A stretch of DNA of 64,000 bases from Petrolisthes cinctipes (GCA_033782935.1 JAWQEG010003752.1:1-64000), one strand, 5' to 3'. Counted from the stretch's first letter, positions 24,535-39,117 are shown. Translations and numbers: made by a program. The notes: generated from the sequence alone by a model not told the origin.

Positions 24535-24715
24535 GGATCATAATATATGTTTTGGCCGAATTGGAAAGACACTGATTCTTCTAACCTTTGCTATAAACCA
24601 AATCCCCCACTCGAACAGAATAGTGAAGTAATCTATTTTCTGACATAGTGTGGAGGATTCTATAGCTCTCCAATTTACCCTACAGGAAAAATTATCCCTC
24701 CTTAAAGTGTGGTAC
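24535..24715 (+). mobile_element. TTAA foldback element, B-like, diverged
   Basis: TTAAAGGGATCATAATAT at the left and CCCTCCTTAAAG at the right. Its internal GAATTGG...CCAATT arms and CATAGTGTGGAGGATTC core mark it as a relative. Confidence 0.5.
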
Positions 24716-24974
24716 GTGAATGTAGTCTAATCAAGCCAAGTGTCATAATAAATATTAAAGAAATAAACGCTGCTTCTTATCGACTTGTTAACTACGACCA
24801 AAAATACATTCGGTTGTGAATAATTTTTCTATTGCTAAAAATATATCTTCATGGCAGCGTCAACAATAGAACAATTAGTATCGATTCACAACACTCTCGT
24901 TTACACTCTGTCCAATTAGTCACCTACAAGTTCACAAATAAATGTTTCCTCTTTTATCTCGGATGTGTAGGAAA

Positions 24975-25290
24975 ATGATGATGGTGGTGGTGGTGGTGGG
25001 ATGCTTGTGTTGTGATAGGTGTGTAGAACAGTGGTGGTGGTGGTGGTGGTGGTGGTGGTGTTATGACAGGTGTGTAGAACAGTGGTGGTGATGGTGGTGT
25101 GTTTGTGTTGTGATGGGTGTGTAGAACAGAGGTGGTGATGGTGGTGGTGTGCTTGTATTGTGACAGGTGTGTAGAACAGAGGTGGTGGTGGTGTGTTTGT
25201 GTTGTGACAGGTGTGTTGAACAGAGGTGGTGGTGGTGGGATGCTTGTGTTGTGACAGGTGTGTAGAACAGAGGTGGTGGTGTGGTTGAGG
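24975..25290 (+). repeat. GGT-rich minisatellite, about 55-bp unit
   Basis: Five or six units of (GGT)n followed by TTGTGTTGTGACAGGTGTG and TAGAACAG. The open frame here is a by-product of the repeat. Confidence 0.85.
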
Positions 25291-25516
25291 GATTCTTCAT
25301 AATCGGTGTTTGCCTGCTGACTGACTTAATGGGGTATCACACGGGCAATTTTTCCTGCAACATTGTGTCTTGAGACATGCAGGAAACGCGAGCTTTCAGA
25401 CGACAAGCTGTCTACAGATATCAATGAAAACTGTTACGTACTTAGTGCGACAGGGAAATAGTCGCTGAAAGACTATAATGAGTGCACTGCATTAACTATA
25501 GCATTTCGTCTTGCTG

Positions 25517-25619
<103 letters not shown>

Positions 25620-26401
25620 CTTTATCATAAAATAACTACAATATTTTTATTCCATCATGTTATGTACTATTCACACCGAATTTCATAATCATATAAGAAC
25701 ATGAAACTTTGATTTGATTTCTAGGTTGTTCAGTTGGATTTCGTTGTGAACCAATCTTTGTTTTAAAGTTATGGCTCCACTTACATGGAGAAGGCAGGCG
25801 GAACACACTTTAATTGACTTGGTACAGAACAACATCAGCCACCAGTATGGAATACCTCGCATGCACGGGTAATCACTTGGTTAATCTCGCCAATTTTTCG
25901 TGTTCCGCTCCTCTCACGCTCTCATATAATTCCTGCGTCGACGGTCGCATGTGGTTGTCGAATATAGGATGCTGTGTTTTATTATTTCCTGTAACATGTC
26001 GTCGAATATTCTGTCACAGGACACGATGTCGCAAGAAACAAGTGCCCGTTTAATACTGCCTAACTGAAAGTAAGCATTAAAAGGCAAAATTTGTTAGGGT
26101 GAGGTACCGCAGGAAAGGAATTTAAGACGAATGGACAGCGAGCTTTAATGGAGACTGAGAAAAGAGCAATAATGCATAAACAGAAAATAATTAAGTTTGC
26201 ACGAAGACGAGACAAACCTTTGGAGATTATCCTTAGCCAGAAAATTTACGACCCTGAGATTCTCTAAAATCATCTAGACTACAAAGCAGGATGTTCTCAG
26301 TGACAAACTCGTATACTGTTGTGGACATACCAGGGTAAGAAGAGAACAGTGAGGTTTACCGTATGGGGAATGCCTGCTGGCGGCGGTATGTATGTATGCA
26401 T

Positions 26402-26447
<46 letters not shown>

Positions 26448-27207
26448 CACTTGACCTTCACACGTTTTGTTGTTGAGAATTTTAGAGAATGGAGTACAAT
26501 AATCTTTTTGTACAGTATATGGTGTCTTCATACCTCCTATGGTATACTGTGGCACGTGGGCTTCATTGTTTTAGTTCTCTGGCACTTCTTTTGGCTTCAG
26601 AATGTAATCAGCCGGCGAGATGTTTTATCGTCTCAGTCAGTGGGGAACCGAGTTAAAAGAATAAGAATGAAGATGGGGCTAGGCTTGGAAGACCCTGTAA
26701 CACGAGGGAGAAAGAGATAGATAGGTGGGATTGAAAGCACGAAGGAAATAAATGGAAAAGAGGGACAGCTGATGAATTGAAAGGGAATTGCTGGGGTCCG
26801 AAGGTGCGCCAAAACCCATCATCGCAAGCAATACCGCCCCCCCCCCGCTGCCCCCTACATGAATACAATGAAAAGGATGACCTGTCCATAAAGTTGATGA
26901 AAACACCTGATAACCAACCTACAATTAATTAAGCCTACGATAAATGTTACTTGTATAATTACCTTACTATTACATGAAAAGCAAATCTTGTTGACATTTG
27001 TTTATCGGCCATGACCTTAATTTTTCGCGCGTACTGTATAAATATAGTTAACACGTGATTTAATAAACCCTCGATAACGTCAATATTATCAGTTTCTCTC
27101 TTTATCAATGTTGTTACTCTTCCAAACACTGAGTTGAAATCCCGTAAACTCCGCGTCTCATCTTCCTTCCACCCAATAGTAATAAAAATGGCATTCTAGT
27201 CTATGGA

Positions 27208-27678
27208 ACGAAACCCTACCAATACAAGCTTGAAAGGACAGGGAGAAATATTGTAACACTGGGAAAAGTGACTGTATGTGGAATGGAGGCAGCTGTCATG
27301 ACTTGTCCAATAATTCCTTCCTCTCAACTTTATTATTTCGATGGATGGAGTGAATCTGGAAACTGTTGGAGTCGTGATAATAATTATATTTTCTGGTTGT
27401 ATCATTCGGGTTTGGCGTCTGTCGTATTTTTGACTTCAGTTCATAAAATTCTTGAGGTGAATTAAGGATGATATATTCCTCCAAACTGTAAGAGTAAAAC
27501 AGAATACTCTTATTTTATTATAGAGGGACTGTTGCCTGTTTATTGTTGCAGAAATCAATAGACTCCACATCACCGAAAAACCATAGCTCCCCCAAAAGTT
27601 ATTTAAAATGTCTTCACTGTTCTGTCGTCTCAGTCAGACACACACCTCCCTCCCTCATTCACTCACTCACTCACTCAC

Positions 27679-27771
<93 letters not shown>

Positions 27772-27851
27772 CGTAGGAATCCCGAGTGACTGGGAATTTT
27801 AGGATTTTCGAGATCTTGTTGTGGTGGTGGTGTTTGTCTGCCCTGACCTGG
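27208..27851 (-). repeat. Right arm of a 0.6-kb inverted duplication
   Basis: Starts ACGAAACCCTACCAATAC and ends GTCTGCCCTGACCTGG. It differs from the left arm mainly in microsatellite length and a TCAC run. About 2.8 kb lies between the arms. Confidence 0.85.
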
Positions 27852-27889
27852 ACCACAACACCCAATCTGTCCTTACCACCACAATGATC

Positions 27890-28255
27890 AAATTACAACA
27901 CTGCACCACCATACACCAAGACAACACACACACTATTACATTACACTTCACCACACCAACACAACACACACTATTACAGTACACTTCACCACACCATTAC
28001 ATTACACTTCAACACACCAAGACAACACACTATTACATTACACTTCACCACACCATGACAACACACACACTATTACATTACACTTCACCACACCAAGACA
28101 ACACACACACTATTACATTACACTTCACCACACCAAGACAACACACACTATTACATTACACTTCAACACACCAAGACAACACACTATTATTATGTTACAT
28201 CTCACCACACCACACTATAACATTACACTTCAACACAACACACTATTCAATTACA
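27890..28255 (+). repeat. 38-bp-type minisatellite (ACACTATTACATTACACTTC)
   Basis: About eight units with CACTATTACATTACACTTC and CACCACACCAAGACAACA. It abuts the right arm of the inverted duplication. Confidence 0.85.
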
Positions 28256-28449
28256 TATTAAACCAAAACAATACATTTCAAAATATCACAGATGAAACCC
28301 AGTCGTTCAAGAGTTAACTATATACTATTTCTATATGTTACTCTCTGTTGCTATCTTACTTACTTCCGGGTAACGAACAAACAAACAAACATACAACGAC
28401 AACGAATTTTTGCACCCAACTGTAAATCAACAAACAGAGGTGGAGCTTC

Positions 28450-28512
28450 TGTGTGTGTGTGTGTGTGTGTGAAAAGGAAAACCAGACTGACACTGATAAA
28501 ACATTTCTGGCT

Positions 28513-28552
<40 letters not shown>

Positions 28553-28553
28553 T

Positions 28554-28593
<40 letters not shown>
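28450..28593 (+). repeat. Two (GT)n microsatellites
   Basis: 28450-28471 and 28515-28593, the second with TATG interruptions. Confidence 0.92.
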
Positions 28594-28594
<1 letters not shown>

Positions 28595-28687
28595 GAGCAT
28601 TAACTATTTACAATGACTGGACACTTGCGAGGGAAGGAAGGAAGGAAGGACTAGTTTTACGATAAGTGTGGGTGAGTGAGTCGTTAT

Positions 28688-28860
28688 TTAAGGGGCTATA
28701 TAGTACAATTTTGTTAGTGATAAATCTGGAGCAAATAATTCCTCCAAACTATTCCAGGCAACAGGGAACCATTATATTATTCATTCACTGGTTCTGTTTC
28801 CTGGCGTACTTTGGAGGAATCAATATACTCCAATATATCAAAAGTGTACTACCCCCTTAA
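28688..28860 (+). mobile_element. TTAA foldback element, subfamily A
   Basis: A clean copy: TTAAGGGGCTATATAGTAC at the left, GTGTACTACCCCCTTAA at the right, core GTTTCCTGGCGTACTTTGG. Confidence 0.8.
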
Positions 28861-29039
28861 ATGTGTTTGTTGTTAATGTGTGGTGGAAAGAACGAGTAAT
28901 TTATTGTGATATTATAATGCGGTGGTGTGGTGACTGTTGGCTGCACTAGTTTCCTGCAAATTAAACGTTTTGTTGTGTCCTTCGTTTGGTCCTTCAGCAA
29001 TGCGTAACACTATAAGTAACAACGTAGAGAATGTAAACA

Positions 29040-29335
29040 AGCACACACACACACATCTATCACATATAATATACCCTCTCACCCACACACACACACAAAT
29101 CTATCACATATAATACACCCTCTCACACACACACAACCCCTCACCTCCTCATCCCCCCCCCTCCCCTACACACACACACACACACACATCTATCACATAT
29201 AAACCACCCTCTCACCAACACACAACCCCTCACCTCCTCATCCCTCCCCTACACACACACACACGCACACATCTATTACATATAAACCACCCTCTCACCT
29301 CCTCATCCCTCCCCTACACACACACACACACACCT
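29040..29335 (+). repeat. CA-rich compound minisatellite
   Basis: Four to five units combining (CA)n, ATCTATCACATATAA, CACCCTCTCAC and CCTCACCTCCTCATCCC. Confidence 0.8.
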
Positions 29336-29599
29336 GTTGCAGCCACCCACCACCAACGCGTCCATAGCGCCTCGTGTCTAGTGGTGGTGGTGGTGTTTGG
29401 GAAGTTTCCAAATCGTGTGCAGTCAGTCACCCACAAACACGATACCATGCAGCCACTTTAACGGGCCAACCCAACCACCTGATATTGTTATGGAAACACT
29501 ATATATATACTTTCTTCTCTTTTCTTTTGACTTTAGTGCTATACTGATTTCTCCAGACTCTGCTATAAAAAAGGTTCGTTAATTTATACTGCGATTTTC

Positions 29600-29680
<81 letters not shown>

Positions 29681-29910
29681 TGTGTTGCATAGTTTGAAGG
29701 AATCATTAGCTATTTAATTCAACCACAACATAGCTTGGAGAAATCAGTAGCCTTCAACTAGTGGACATCTGCTCATCCTCATTACCCTTAGTTTTGTTGT
29801 GTGTGGTCGGGTGTATTGATGGTGTAAATATTTTTGACATCTCTTCATGAACTTCCACACATGTCTGTCACCTTGGTGACCGACAGTGTTTGTATGTGTG
29901 TGTGTGCGTG

Positions 29911-29984
<74 letters not shown>

Positions 29985-29986
29985 GT
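29600..29986 (+). repeat. (GT)n, foldback fragments and (GA)n
   Basis: (GT)n 29600-29684. Foldback pieces (GCATAGTTTGAAGGAATCAT, AGCTTGGAGAAATCAGTAGC) at 29686-29760. (GA)n 29914-29980. Confidence 0.85.
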
Positions 29987-30119
29987 GCGTGCAGCCTCCT
30001 CCTCCTCTCTCACCTAGTAACAGTTTGTCAGAGGAGGCGGAGGGTGGCTCGCCGCCCCCCATACCTGCCTCACCACGCATCGCCACGCCACCACAACAAA
30101 TCACCAAACATAGGCCCAG

Positions 30120-31000
30120 GTGACCAATATTATAACTTTATTCTTACTTTTTATAACTTTATCTTGTCTTTTATAATTTTATCTTTTCTTTTTTAACTTT
30201 ATCTCGTCTCATCTTATCGTACAGTCTTACATAAAAGTACACTATGGTGATTATGCAGACAAACTCTTTCACATAAACGAGTTCTGAAAGGAACCCACAT
30301 TAACTAAACATCATGGCATGAGTTAGATTATAAACTAAGCCAGCCATGGGATCTCGTTCTGACAGGAAACTAATTGGTAGTTCAAAGCAGCATATATTTT
30401 TAATTAGTACCGTACCGTTTTATACGATATTATCTGAATAAATATTGACTGAATAAATAGTGACTCAACTAAGCTTTGAATAGATGGACGACAGGTGTGC
30501 GTCATATTACCTTGAAAATCCTAAATGAAGTCGTGGAATCGTGAATGAATTTATATGCAGTTGACGTCTGTGGTGAGAACGCTATGATGAGACAAGAATA
30601 AAAATTATCATAAAAGATTTTAGGTTTACTTTTCGTCCCTCCATATCTCTTCTGTCATTGAAACATATTTATGTACATTTATCTATACGAGGATAATTTA
30701 AAGTATCGTGTGTTGTGGGCGATTAAGAAAGTTACTGATTTATCTAAACTATTACCACTACCGGAATTTCTCTAAACTAAACCACCAGACCACGAAAAAC
30801 GTAATAGTGCTTCATTATGTGAGAAAAAGAGCAGTATGGATGAATCAATAATGTTCCAATATCCACAAACATCAGATTAGCCCTCGAGAGGAAATTATAA
30901 AAAGCCGGGAGATTATGCAACTCACACACACACATCTATTTATTTCCTTTCCCTTTTGAAGTTGGGCTATAACATTTTTAGGAATATTTTACTCTGACTA
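30120..31000. other. Intergenic, nothing recognised
   Basis: Short TTTTATAACTTTATCTT-type repeats at 30130-30200, then AT-rich DNA without coding signal. Confidence 0.5.
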
Positions 31001-31009
31001 ATACCACGT

Positions 31010-31480
31010 GTTCTCTTCCATCACCAACACCACCACCACCAACACTAACACCATCATTATCACCACCACCAGCACAAGCAGTATCCTCAAGATCATCATT
31101 ATCATCACCACTATATATCACCATCACTATTCCAACACCACCACCTCTTCACTGCAACCACCAACATTATCACTATCACCACCTACCCTGTTCATCACCA
31201 CCACCACCACCATGTATAAATACGTGTTGCCTAAATCATTATAATTTTCACTACAACCACTGATTGTTCACCACCACCACCACCATATAATTATTACCTA
31301 TCCACTACCATCACCACCACCATCACTATCTATCTACAACCACTATCACAACCACCATTAAAACCACCTGTCTATCAACATCACCACCACCACCACCACC
31401 ACTACCTATCTACAACCACTATCACTATTACCATGAAAACCACCTGTCTGTCAACATCACCACCACCATCTAACCCACCA
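31010..31480 (+). repeat. (CAC/CAT)n trinucleotide-rich region
   Basis: Mixed ACC, ATC and ACT repeats with recurring CTATCTACAACCACTATCAC and AAAACCACCTGTCT blocks. No gene. Confidence 0.85.
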
Positions 31481-31554
31481 ATCTACCACCACTGCCAATT
31501 CCTTTACAGCCTCAATAAACCAACAACTTATATAAACAGACTAAACTGAGGCCA

Positions 31555-32095
31555 TACGTTTCTCAGAACATATTTGGAGGAATCAGTCACCTTTCAATTC
31601 ACCAACTCCATCAAAATACCCTGTGACTGCTTACGAGAATTGGAGGCTTCTGATCCTTCCTGACTATGCCACGAAACAAGCTCCATCAATACAGCTGGTG
31701 TTTCGTGGTAATGTTTACAGGGCTCACTTACCTCCATGCAAATTTCCCACTCCTTCATGACCCCCTCTGAGAACCCTGTAATTGGAAAGATATTGGTGGT
31801 TACTATGTCCTCCAAACCTGGCCACGAAACACCCATCCAATTTAAAGTTGATGTTTCATAGTACAGTCGGGAGGAATCAGTGACCTATAACTTCCCTACA
31901 AGATCACAGGCACTTACTTAGAGGGGTGACTTTCTTCTTGCAAGTGAATCGAAGGTGTTCTGATTCCTCCAGTGTATGCCAGGAAACAGACGACCTCAGT
32001 ATTACTCATATGGGATCTGTTTCGTGGCACAGTGTGGAGGAATGAATAACCCTCCAATTCGTTTACAAGAGAGTACGGTATCCCCTTCACTAAGA
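31555..32095 (+). mobile_element. Cluster of three or four degraded foldback elements
   Basis: Successive cores are visible: ATTTGGAGGAATCAGTCACC; a D-type unit 31613-31785 with CCACGAAACAAGCTCC; a unit with CCACGAAACACCC and GTACAGTCGGGAGGAATC; and a B-like unit 31919-32095 with GCCAGGAAACAGACGACC and CTGTTTCGTGGCACAG. The ends are mostly decayed, with TAGAGGGG and TCCCC remnants. Confidence 0.55.
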
Positions 32096-33287
32096 TGATG
32101 TCAAGGTGGTATTTTGTTCATAGCTACATTTACCCCAACACCTTCCAATAAAAACAATCTCGAAAAATAATGCGAAAGTCTATGTGTTGGTCTTTTAATA
32201 TTGGTTCATAAGATTCACTCGGATGGCTAACTTTCATTCACCTGTTGCGGGACTTTTGACCGTGACTGACTGCACTATTACTCTTCCCACCAAGGGATAT
32301 CAATTCGGGAACTCCAAATAAACAGACACCGAGCTAGGATGATTATACCTCAAGATGCCATTAATATCTGTTAATTTAGAGTCCCCTGGCAGATTCACAT
32401 TCAGAGGTCCATTGCCTAGAGAGAAAATTATAAATGTAGTCGATCCTAATAAATTGATCCCCTTAAAACTCGTCTGTAGGGTTGGGAAATTACGAGTGAA
32501 ATTCTGTGTACGAGTGTATAAATAAACCCTTGATCCTTTATTATAACTCGTCTGGTGAGTGGAAAAAAAAAAGGAAGCAAATACGGTACGAGCGAAATTC
32601 TGTAGATGAGTGTATTTTTAGACCCTTGATCCCTTTAAAACTCGTCTGGAGGGTTGGGAAAAGAGACTCGGTATATCTTTGTTGTGATAAATGTCTGGCT
32701 ATGGTCCAGACACCTCGGGGCACACACACACACACACACACACACAGTATATTTCTCTTCACGCCAATCTTTATTAAATTCCAGCGTGTTTGGCTCACAT
32801 GTGGGTCAAATTATAACATTATTTTAGTCAGTATGTATTTTGTGTGTGTGTGTGTATTCTTTTTTTTTTTTTTTGCTCGTGTGTTCAATTTTATTTTTAA
32901 TTTTGTTTGTTTGTCAAATGTTTTGCTGTGTTTGATATGTATCGTGTTTTGTTTGTTAAGTATTTTGCTTTGCTTTGTCCAAGTACTTTATTTTTCTAGT
33001 GTTTGTTTCTTTGTGCTGAATGGTTTTGGTTAACCGAGGGGCCACGATAATGTTAGATGGTGGTAGGAAACTTATTCCCTCAAATTATACCAAGAAACAC
33101 ACACTTAGCATCAGTGTTATAGATATAGATATATTTGTTGATACATGTATATACCTATTTATCTATCAGTTTTTATTTATTATTAATATTATTTTTTTTT
33201 ATTATTATTATTTTTTTTTTGTGGCACAATTTAGTGAAATTAGTCGACGCCATTTCGTCTATATCATCACTGGTACCTTATCACACA

Positions 33288-33290
<3 letters not shown>

Positions 33291-33348
<58 letters not shown>

Positions 33349-33780
33349 GATACAAGTGAATAATAATACACCTCTAAGGAAATGACTGACTGAAGTACAT
33401 AGAGTGGAAATCCAACAATGAGCTACTAAATCCTCCTACTAACTCTTCCAGGAAACAGATTAGCACTCCAGAATACGAGGAGAGGATATGTTTAGTTGTA
33501 TAATTTGTAGGAAGCAGTAGCCTCCCTCCAATTCCCCAACAACATAATTATACCCCCTATCCATTAATTACCGTAATTTTCTTGTGTCGCAATAATACTG
33601 TCTGGAGTTAGTCAGAATATAATAATAATAAAAACAGCACTGACCATCTCAAGGCTCGCGTCTGGACCCTTACTAAGTAGTCGAGAAGTGATTGATGTAA
33701 TACAGTAATTATGGTAATGATGAATGAGGCTTTAATAGTGGAATAATTAATAACGGAAGCAGAGGTATAATTATTAATCT

Positions 33781-33861
<81 letters not shown>
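33291..33861 (+). repeat. Two (TC)n tracts with a degraded foldback element between
   Basis: (TC)n at 33291-33346 and 33784-33860. Between them, 33400-33545 carries AAATCCTCCTACTAACTC, CCAGGAAACAGATTAG and a partial inverse. Confidence 0.8.
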
Positions 33862-33865
<4 letters not shown>

Positions 33866-34789
33866 CCACACACAGTTTAAAGATCACACCGCCAGAATAG
33901 TGAATTGTAGCTAATCGTTGGTGAATTGAATACATTACAATGCTCTAACTGTAAATAATTATAATCCTACTGAAGCAACAATATTTCTTTTTATGATTCC
34001 CACCTTCCGCTTCCTGGTGATGAAGAAGAAGATGATGATGATGATGATGAGGAGGAGGAGGAGGAGGATGAGAATGGAGAAATAGGAAGATGGTGAGGAT
34101 GATGAGGGTGGTGATGATGATGATGATGAGGATGGAGGATATGAAGGAGAAATAGGAGAAGGATGGTGAGGATGATGACAAAGACGAATTCTAGGACCAA
34201 ACAGCTAGTCTATAATATATACCTTCAAGACACAGGTTACTCAATCCAAACCTTAGACTAATTTGCTGAAGATGTAGTGCAGGAAAGACATCAACTGCAC
34301 TGCAACTGTAACCTACTGTACGTGCGCTTGCCTGTGTGTGTATTTGTGTGTAAAATATAGTCCCATATAATACCCAATATGATTAACTATTAGCTAACAT
34401 ATTCCAAGTCTTGAGATAAATAACATTCTGGTGTATAATTTGTCATATTAATTTCTCGGGTCTAACTAACTAGAAGAATGTCTCTAGAGAACACGAACTC
34501 AAGAGGCGAAAAAAAAAAAAAAAAATGTAAACACGGATGCACCAAGGGAAAACAACAACAACAACATGAATGTGTATGCCAATAACACGATGCAAATGAC
34601 ACGAGGTAAGTGTTGGCGAGTGTGTGTGTGAGGGTGGAGATATACCGGTGTCTAGGGAGAAGGGAAGGAAAGGGAAGGGAAGGGAATGGAAGGAGGAGGA
34701 GGAGGCTAGTGGACTTTAGGAACAACACCAACAACAACAACAACATTAAGATTACAGCTGGACATATATATTCCTGGTATAGAGGTTGG

Positions 34790-35045
34790 GTGGTTGTATG
34801 GTTGGTTGACTGGTTGTATGGTTGACTGGTTGTATGGTTGGTTGGTTTGTTTGTATTGTTGGTTGGTTGGTTGGTTGGTTGAATGGGTGAGTAGCTGACT
34901 GATGGATGGGTGACTGTGTAGTAGGTTGATTGGTTGGTTGGTTGGTTGGTTGGTTGTATGGTTGGTTGAATGGGTGAGTAGCTGACTGATGGATGGGTGA
35001 TTGTGTAGTAGGTTGGTTGGTTGGAAGGCTGGCTGGATGGCTGGA
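34790..35045 (+). repeat. (GGTT)n compound repeat with two long units
   Basis: (GGTT)n runs separated by AATGGGTGAGTAGCTGACTG and ATGGATGGGTGA, the long block present twice. Confidence 0.85.
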
Positions 35046-35144
35046 TGATAAGAGGGATCGTTTTGTGAGTTGCTGGTCCAGGTGTACACAAGGTCTGTCT
35101 AGTGTTCGATATTAACACCTTCAGTATTAGGCCTACATGTACTG

Positions 35145-35510
35145 ACACACTCTCCACCATCACCACCACTACCACAACCATCAATTACTCTGTTACTTTA
35201 CTACCAAGCTCTCCACAACCATCACCGCTATCTGTATTACAACCACTACCATACTCTCCACCACCACCTCCACTACTACCACACTCTCCACTCCCCACAT
35301 CGCAACCCACTGGTACACTCTCCACTACCACCACTACTACACTATTAATCTTTACCACAACCACATTCTCTACCATAACCTCAACTACCACACTCTCCTT
35401 CCCTACCACAACCACTACCACATTCCACCACCACTACTACCACTACCACCACTACCACTCCCATTACCACACTCCACTACCACTCCCATTACCACACTCA
35501 TTCCACCCTT
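35145..35510 (+). repeat. (ACC)n/(ACT)n-rich region
   Basis: Repeats of CTCTCCACCACCACC-type words. Open frames are Thr/Ser-rich artefacts. Confidence 0.85.
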
Positions 35511-36243
35511 TTCATTTACACTCATTAAATGTAGGCGAAAACAGGTACATAAGCCCAGTGAAACATGAGAGGAGGTAACATTACACACGAAGGGACTATC
35601 ACACTTATACCACTTTCTTGCATGTTCTTCCGTCCCTCATCCCCTGTTCTGTTCCATGCATATTCTAGAGTAGCCATAAACCTTCTGAAAATAGGTTGGA
35701 GGAAGGAGAAAGACTTAAATTGGCCAGAGGACGAAAGAAAATGTTCCAGTGTGTTTAATGCCTGTTTTAGACTCTCATTATTCTCCTTCCCTAATTATAG
35801 AACTCAGTAAAATCTGAAAAGAGCTTGTATTAGTTGTTGGGAAGATTTCTGAAACACATTGATAACTAGAAGTGTGTTAGGAGAATGAAAACTTCCGCCT
35901 ATGAGAGAGTATCCCCTTCCCATACAAGTCTCTTGTCCCCCCCAAAACGAGAGTCTACTGGTACAGACAGTCAGTCACCCATATTTCACCCTAATTCTTA
36001 ACTATTATGGTAAAAGTTTGCCCTTATACCTCTGCCTGCTCTCTACCGATCACCATTTAATTCAAATCACCTAATCCTTGGTGCACATCCTATCAATCCC
36101 AAAAATTTCATGGAGTCGTTTCATAACTTTTTGGCATAATTTGTTTACAGACAGACTGACAGACAAACAGAGGTGAAAATATAATCTTTCCAACTTCGTT
36201 GGCGGTGGTAAGAACAATGAGACACAGTAGGTAGGTGTTCCTC

Positions 36244-36244
<1 letters not shown>

Positions 36245-36314
<70 letters not shown>
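36245..36314 (+). repeat. (GA)n microsatellite
   Basis: Pure GA, about 70 bp. Confidence 0.95.
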
Positions 36315-36317
<3 letters not shown>

Positions 36318-37477
36318 CGTACAATTTGGACGAACGGCTTCACTTTATTACCTCCGTCAAGGAAGTTGCAATCTGTTCAGTGTGTTTCTTATTTGTTTGT
36401 CTGTTAGCAGGATTACACACAAATTTATGTGTGTATTGTTATGATACATTTACCGAAATTGGCCTCATGACTGGCAACATATAATTAAATTTTCGAATAG
36501 ATCAGGATCTGGAAATGAATCCAGTATATTTTTAATTGTAGGTTTTATATTCATTTCTATGTTAAACTTATCGTTTAATATTAATGTTCTTCTCAGTGGT
36601 GAGTATTTATGTTGTTTTGCTTCTGTTAATGTTGGTATTATGTTGTTGTTGTTGTCATTGCTATTGTTCTGGTGTTGTTGGTGATGTTGACGTGTTGGTT
36701 GGTGGGTTGGTGGGTTGAGGGGGGAGTGGGGTGGAGGATTTACTGCGTCAGGTTGATAGACGAGAGTGAGCGTCTGAGCTTTACACCAGCTCTATCTCAC
36801 ACCGGCATAAAACAATCCCATTTCACTCCTGTACAAGTTAAACTAATCTCGCACCTGCATGGAATAAACGTATCACACACTTGCATAAAATGAGGAGCAC
36901 AATATATTTCCACACTCTCGTAAGGGTGACTGTTGTTGTGTGCCTAAATTGATAACTATTCCAAGATATTCAGGATTCAAATACGGACACTGGAGATTCG
37001 ACTATCACTCTCTCTTACTGCCACTGTCTAATGTCGTCGAATCTAAACTTTCGTCATTTATACTTGACAGGAAAGGAATATTGCTGAAGTTAGTTAGGTA
37101 AGGTGACAGTGTGAGGCCACAACAAGTCAGCTTCATCCCTAGAATTACTATGAACTAGTTACTGTAGCTTCCTTTTAACCGACTGAAAAAAACAACTACT
37201 ATTCTGGTGCAAAAAACTTGAAGGAAATTTATTGTTCATATCCCTGCATGGATGATATAAAGCAGACGAAAGCTTAACCCCAGAGCCAAGGGATCACACC
37301 AACCTCTGGAGGCAGTGGACATGACAATTTTGTTTCTGCGTGTGTCTCAAGGTATAGCATACGTACTGTACACTACTCATAGCTCATGACACTTTCCGCA
37401 CATGTTCCTTCCTGGCAATTATTGTTACTGAACACACACGCCTGGGTATAAACATTAAACTGAAATTGTAGAAAATG

Positions 37478-37565
37478 TACAGTCACGCCCAGGAATGATG
37501 CAAAACTAATATGCGGTTGTCCTCCGTATTATTGCCTAATAACTCAGGACTTTTGATTGTGACTG
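37478..37565 (+). mobile_element. Short CAGTCACG element, possibly deleted internally
   Basis: TACAGTCACGCCC at the left and GGACTTTTGATTGTGACTGA at the right. Only the outer 7-10 bp are inverted copies. It is probably a deletion derivative of the CAGTC group. Confidence 0.4.
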
Positions 37566-38094
37566 AACCATATGCTCTTAAACGTACACGTGACAGAAGA
37601 AGGAAGAAGTGTAATCCTCTGGTCACTAACAGGGGAAGGATACATGCAAAATATATACTTTGGATGCATGTGTCTGAACTCTGTTATCGCCAACTTTCAC
37701 CTAATGAACGAGTCCTTATCACCAGGAAGTAAACACAGGGATTTCATTCCATAGTTTTTGAGAGAGTTTGCTTGGGGGTGAGAAGTTATGGTGTGGCTGA
37801 GTGGTGTGGAATAGTCTGGTGGAGGGGTGGCTTGGTGTAGTGGAATGGAATGGTAGGGTGGTGTTGAGTGCGATGTGGTCTGGTGTGGTCAAGTCGTGTG
37901 ATGTGGTCTGGTGTGGTCAAGTCGTGTAATGTAATGTGGTGTGGTGTGGTGTGGTCTGGTTTGATGGAATGGTCTGATGTGGTCGATTGGGATGTGGTGT
38001 GGAGGAGTAGCTTGACAAATGGAATGGGTTGGTGAATAGTGTTGTGTGGATGTTGTGAGGTGGAAATAATGACTTTCCTTGTAAGAGAAGAATT

Positions 38095-38400
38095 AGTTTC
38101 CTGTTTTGGGCATAATGAAGTCTATCCAACCCTCCAAACTCAACTATAAACACATACCCTAGACTCATACGTAGAGATTGTGTTTCCTGGCATAGATTGG
38201 AGGAAATTAGTAGCCTTCAAATTTTCCACATGTGCAGATGACCCGGTAAGTAACGTAAAGTCAAATAATGTTGGTACACTGAAGTCCTCTGATTCCTCCA
38301 AACTGTGCCAGAAAAAAGGTAAAGAATAAAAATTTAAGCCGAGGTAATCTGTTTCCTGGGACAATTTGCAGCCTCCATTTCGCAGATTACATCTTACTCG
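38095..38400 (+). mobile_element. Two degraded B-type foldback elements
   Basis: Cores GTTTCCTGGCATAGATTGG (near 38187) and CTGATTCCTCCAAACTGTGC (near 38289), each with a partial inverse partner. TTAA ends are not preserved. Confidence 0.45.
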
Positions 38401-38607
38401 GGTAAATCCCAGAGCAGAAGTTTATAAGGAGTTGTTATCTGTGTAATTGTCTGTCTGTTTGTTTGTGTCTTTCTTTCTTATTTCTTCCTGCGTCTCTCTG
38501 TTTAAATTCAGTCTCTCTTGTATGAACTAATGTTGTGTTATTGTTAATACTGTTATTATTATAATGTTGTAATTGTACTATTATACTACTACTATTAATA
38601 TCATAGT

Positions 38608-38647
<40 letters not shown>

Positions 38648-39117
38648 TAATTTTTGTCATCTTCATCAATAATATAACTAAAATTCTTTTATCTTTAATA
38701 CTTATATAATTTTATTATTACCAGTATCATAATCATTTTAATATATCATTTGCATATATCTAGCAACATCCATTTACTCTTTAAATTTCTGCAGTAAAAA
38801 AAAATCCAGTCAATATGAGAGAGAGTGAGCGCACAGTGCCTAGAGAAAGCCTTATATTGGCGACTCCCTGGTGTGTATATGACCAATTTGGGTCTTACTG
38901 CCTCGACTCATGGCGTCTATGCTGTAAGAGAATTATGTCACCCAGCAGCTGTGTAAGGAGTTGAGGTATTTTGGTCATTTTTCACAGTTGGTTCCTTTAG
39001 GGTTAAGTATTTTGGGACAGAGTTGCGTATTTATGGAGGGTAATTTTTCACAGAATTGGTCACTTTCTTGTTCCTGTTTTCATATTATTATTATTCTGAT
39101 TATTTTTTACCATGATA

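Noticed and set aside
25061..25300. Thr/His-rich minus-strand frame
   Set aside because: Direct product of the GGT minisatellite.
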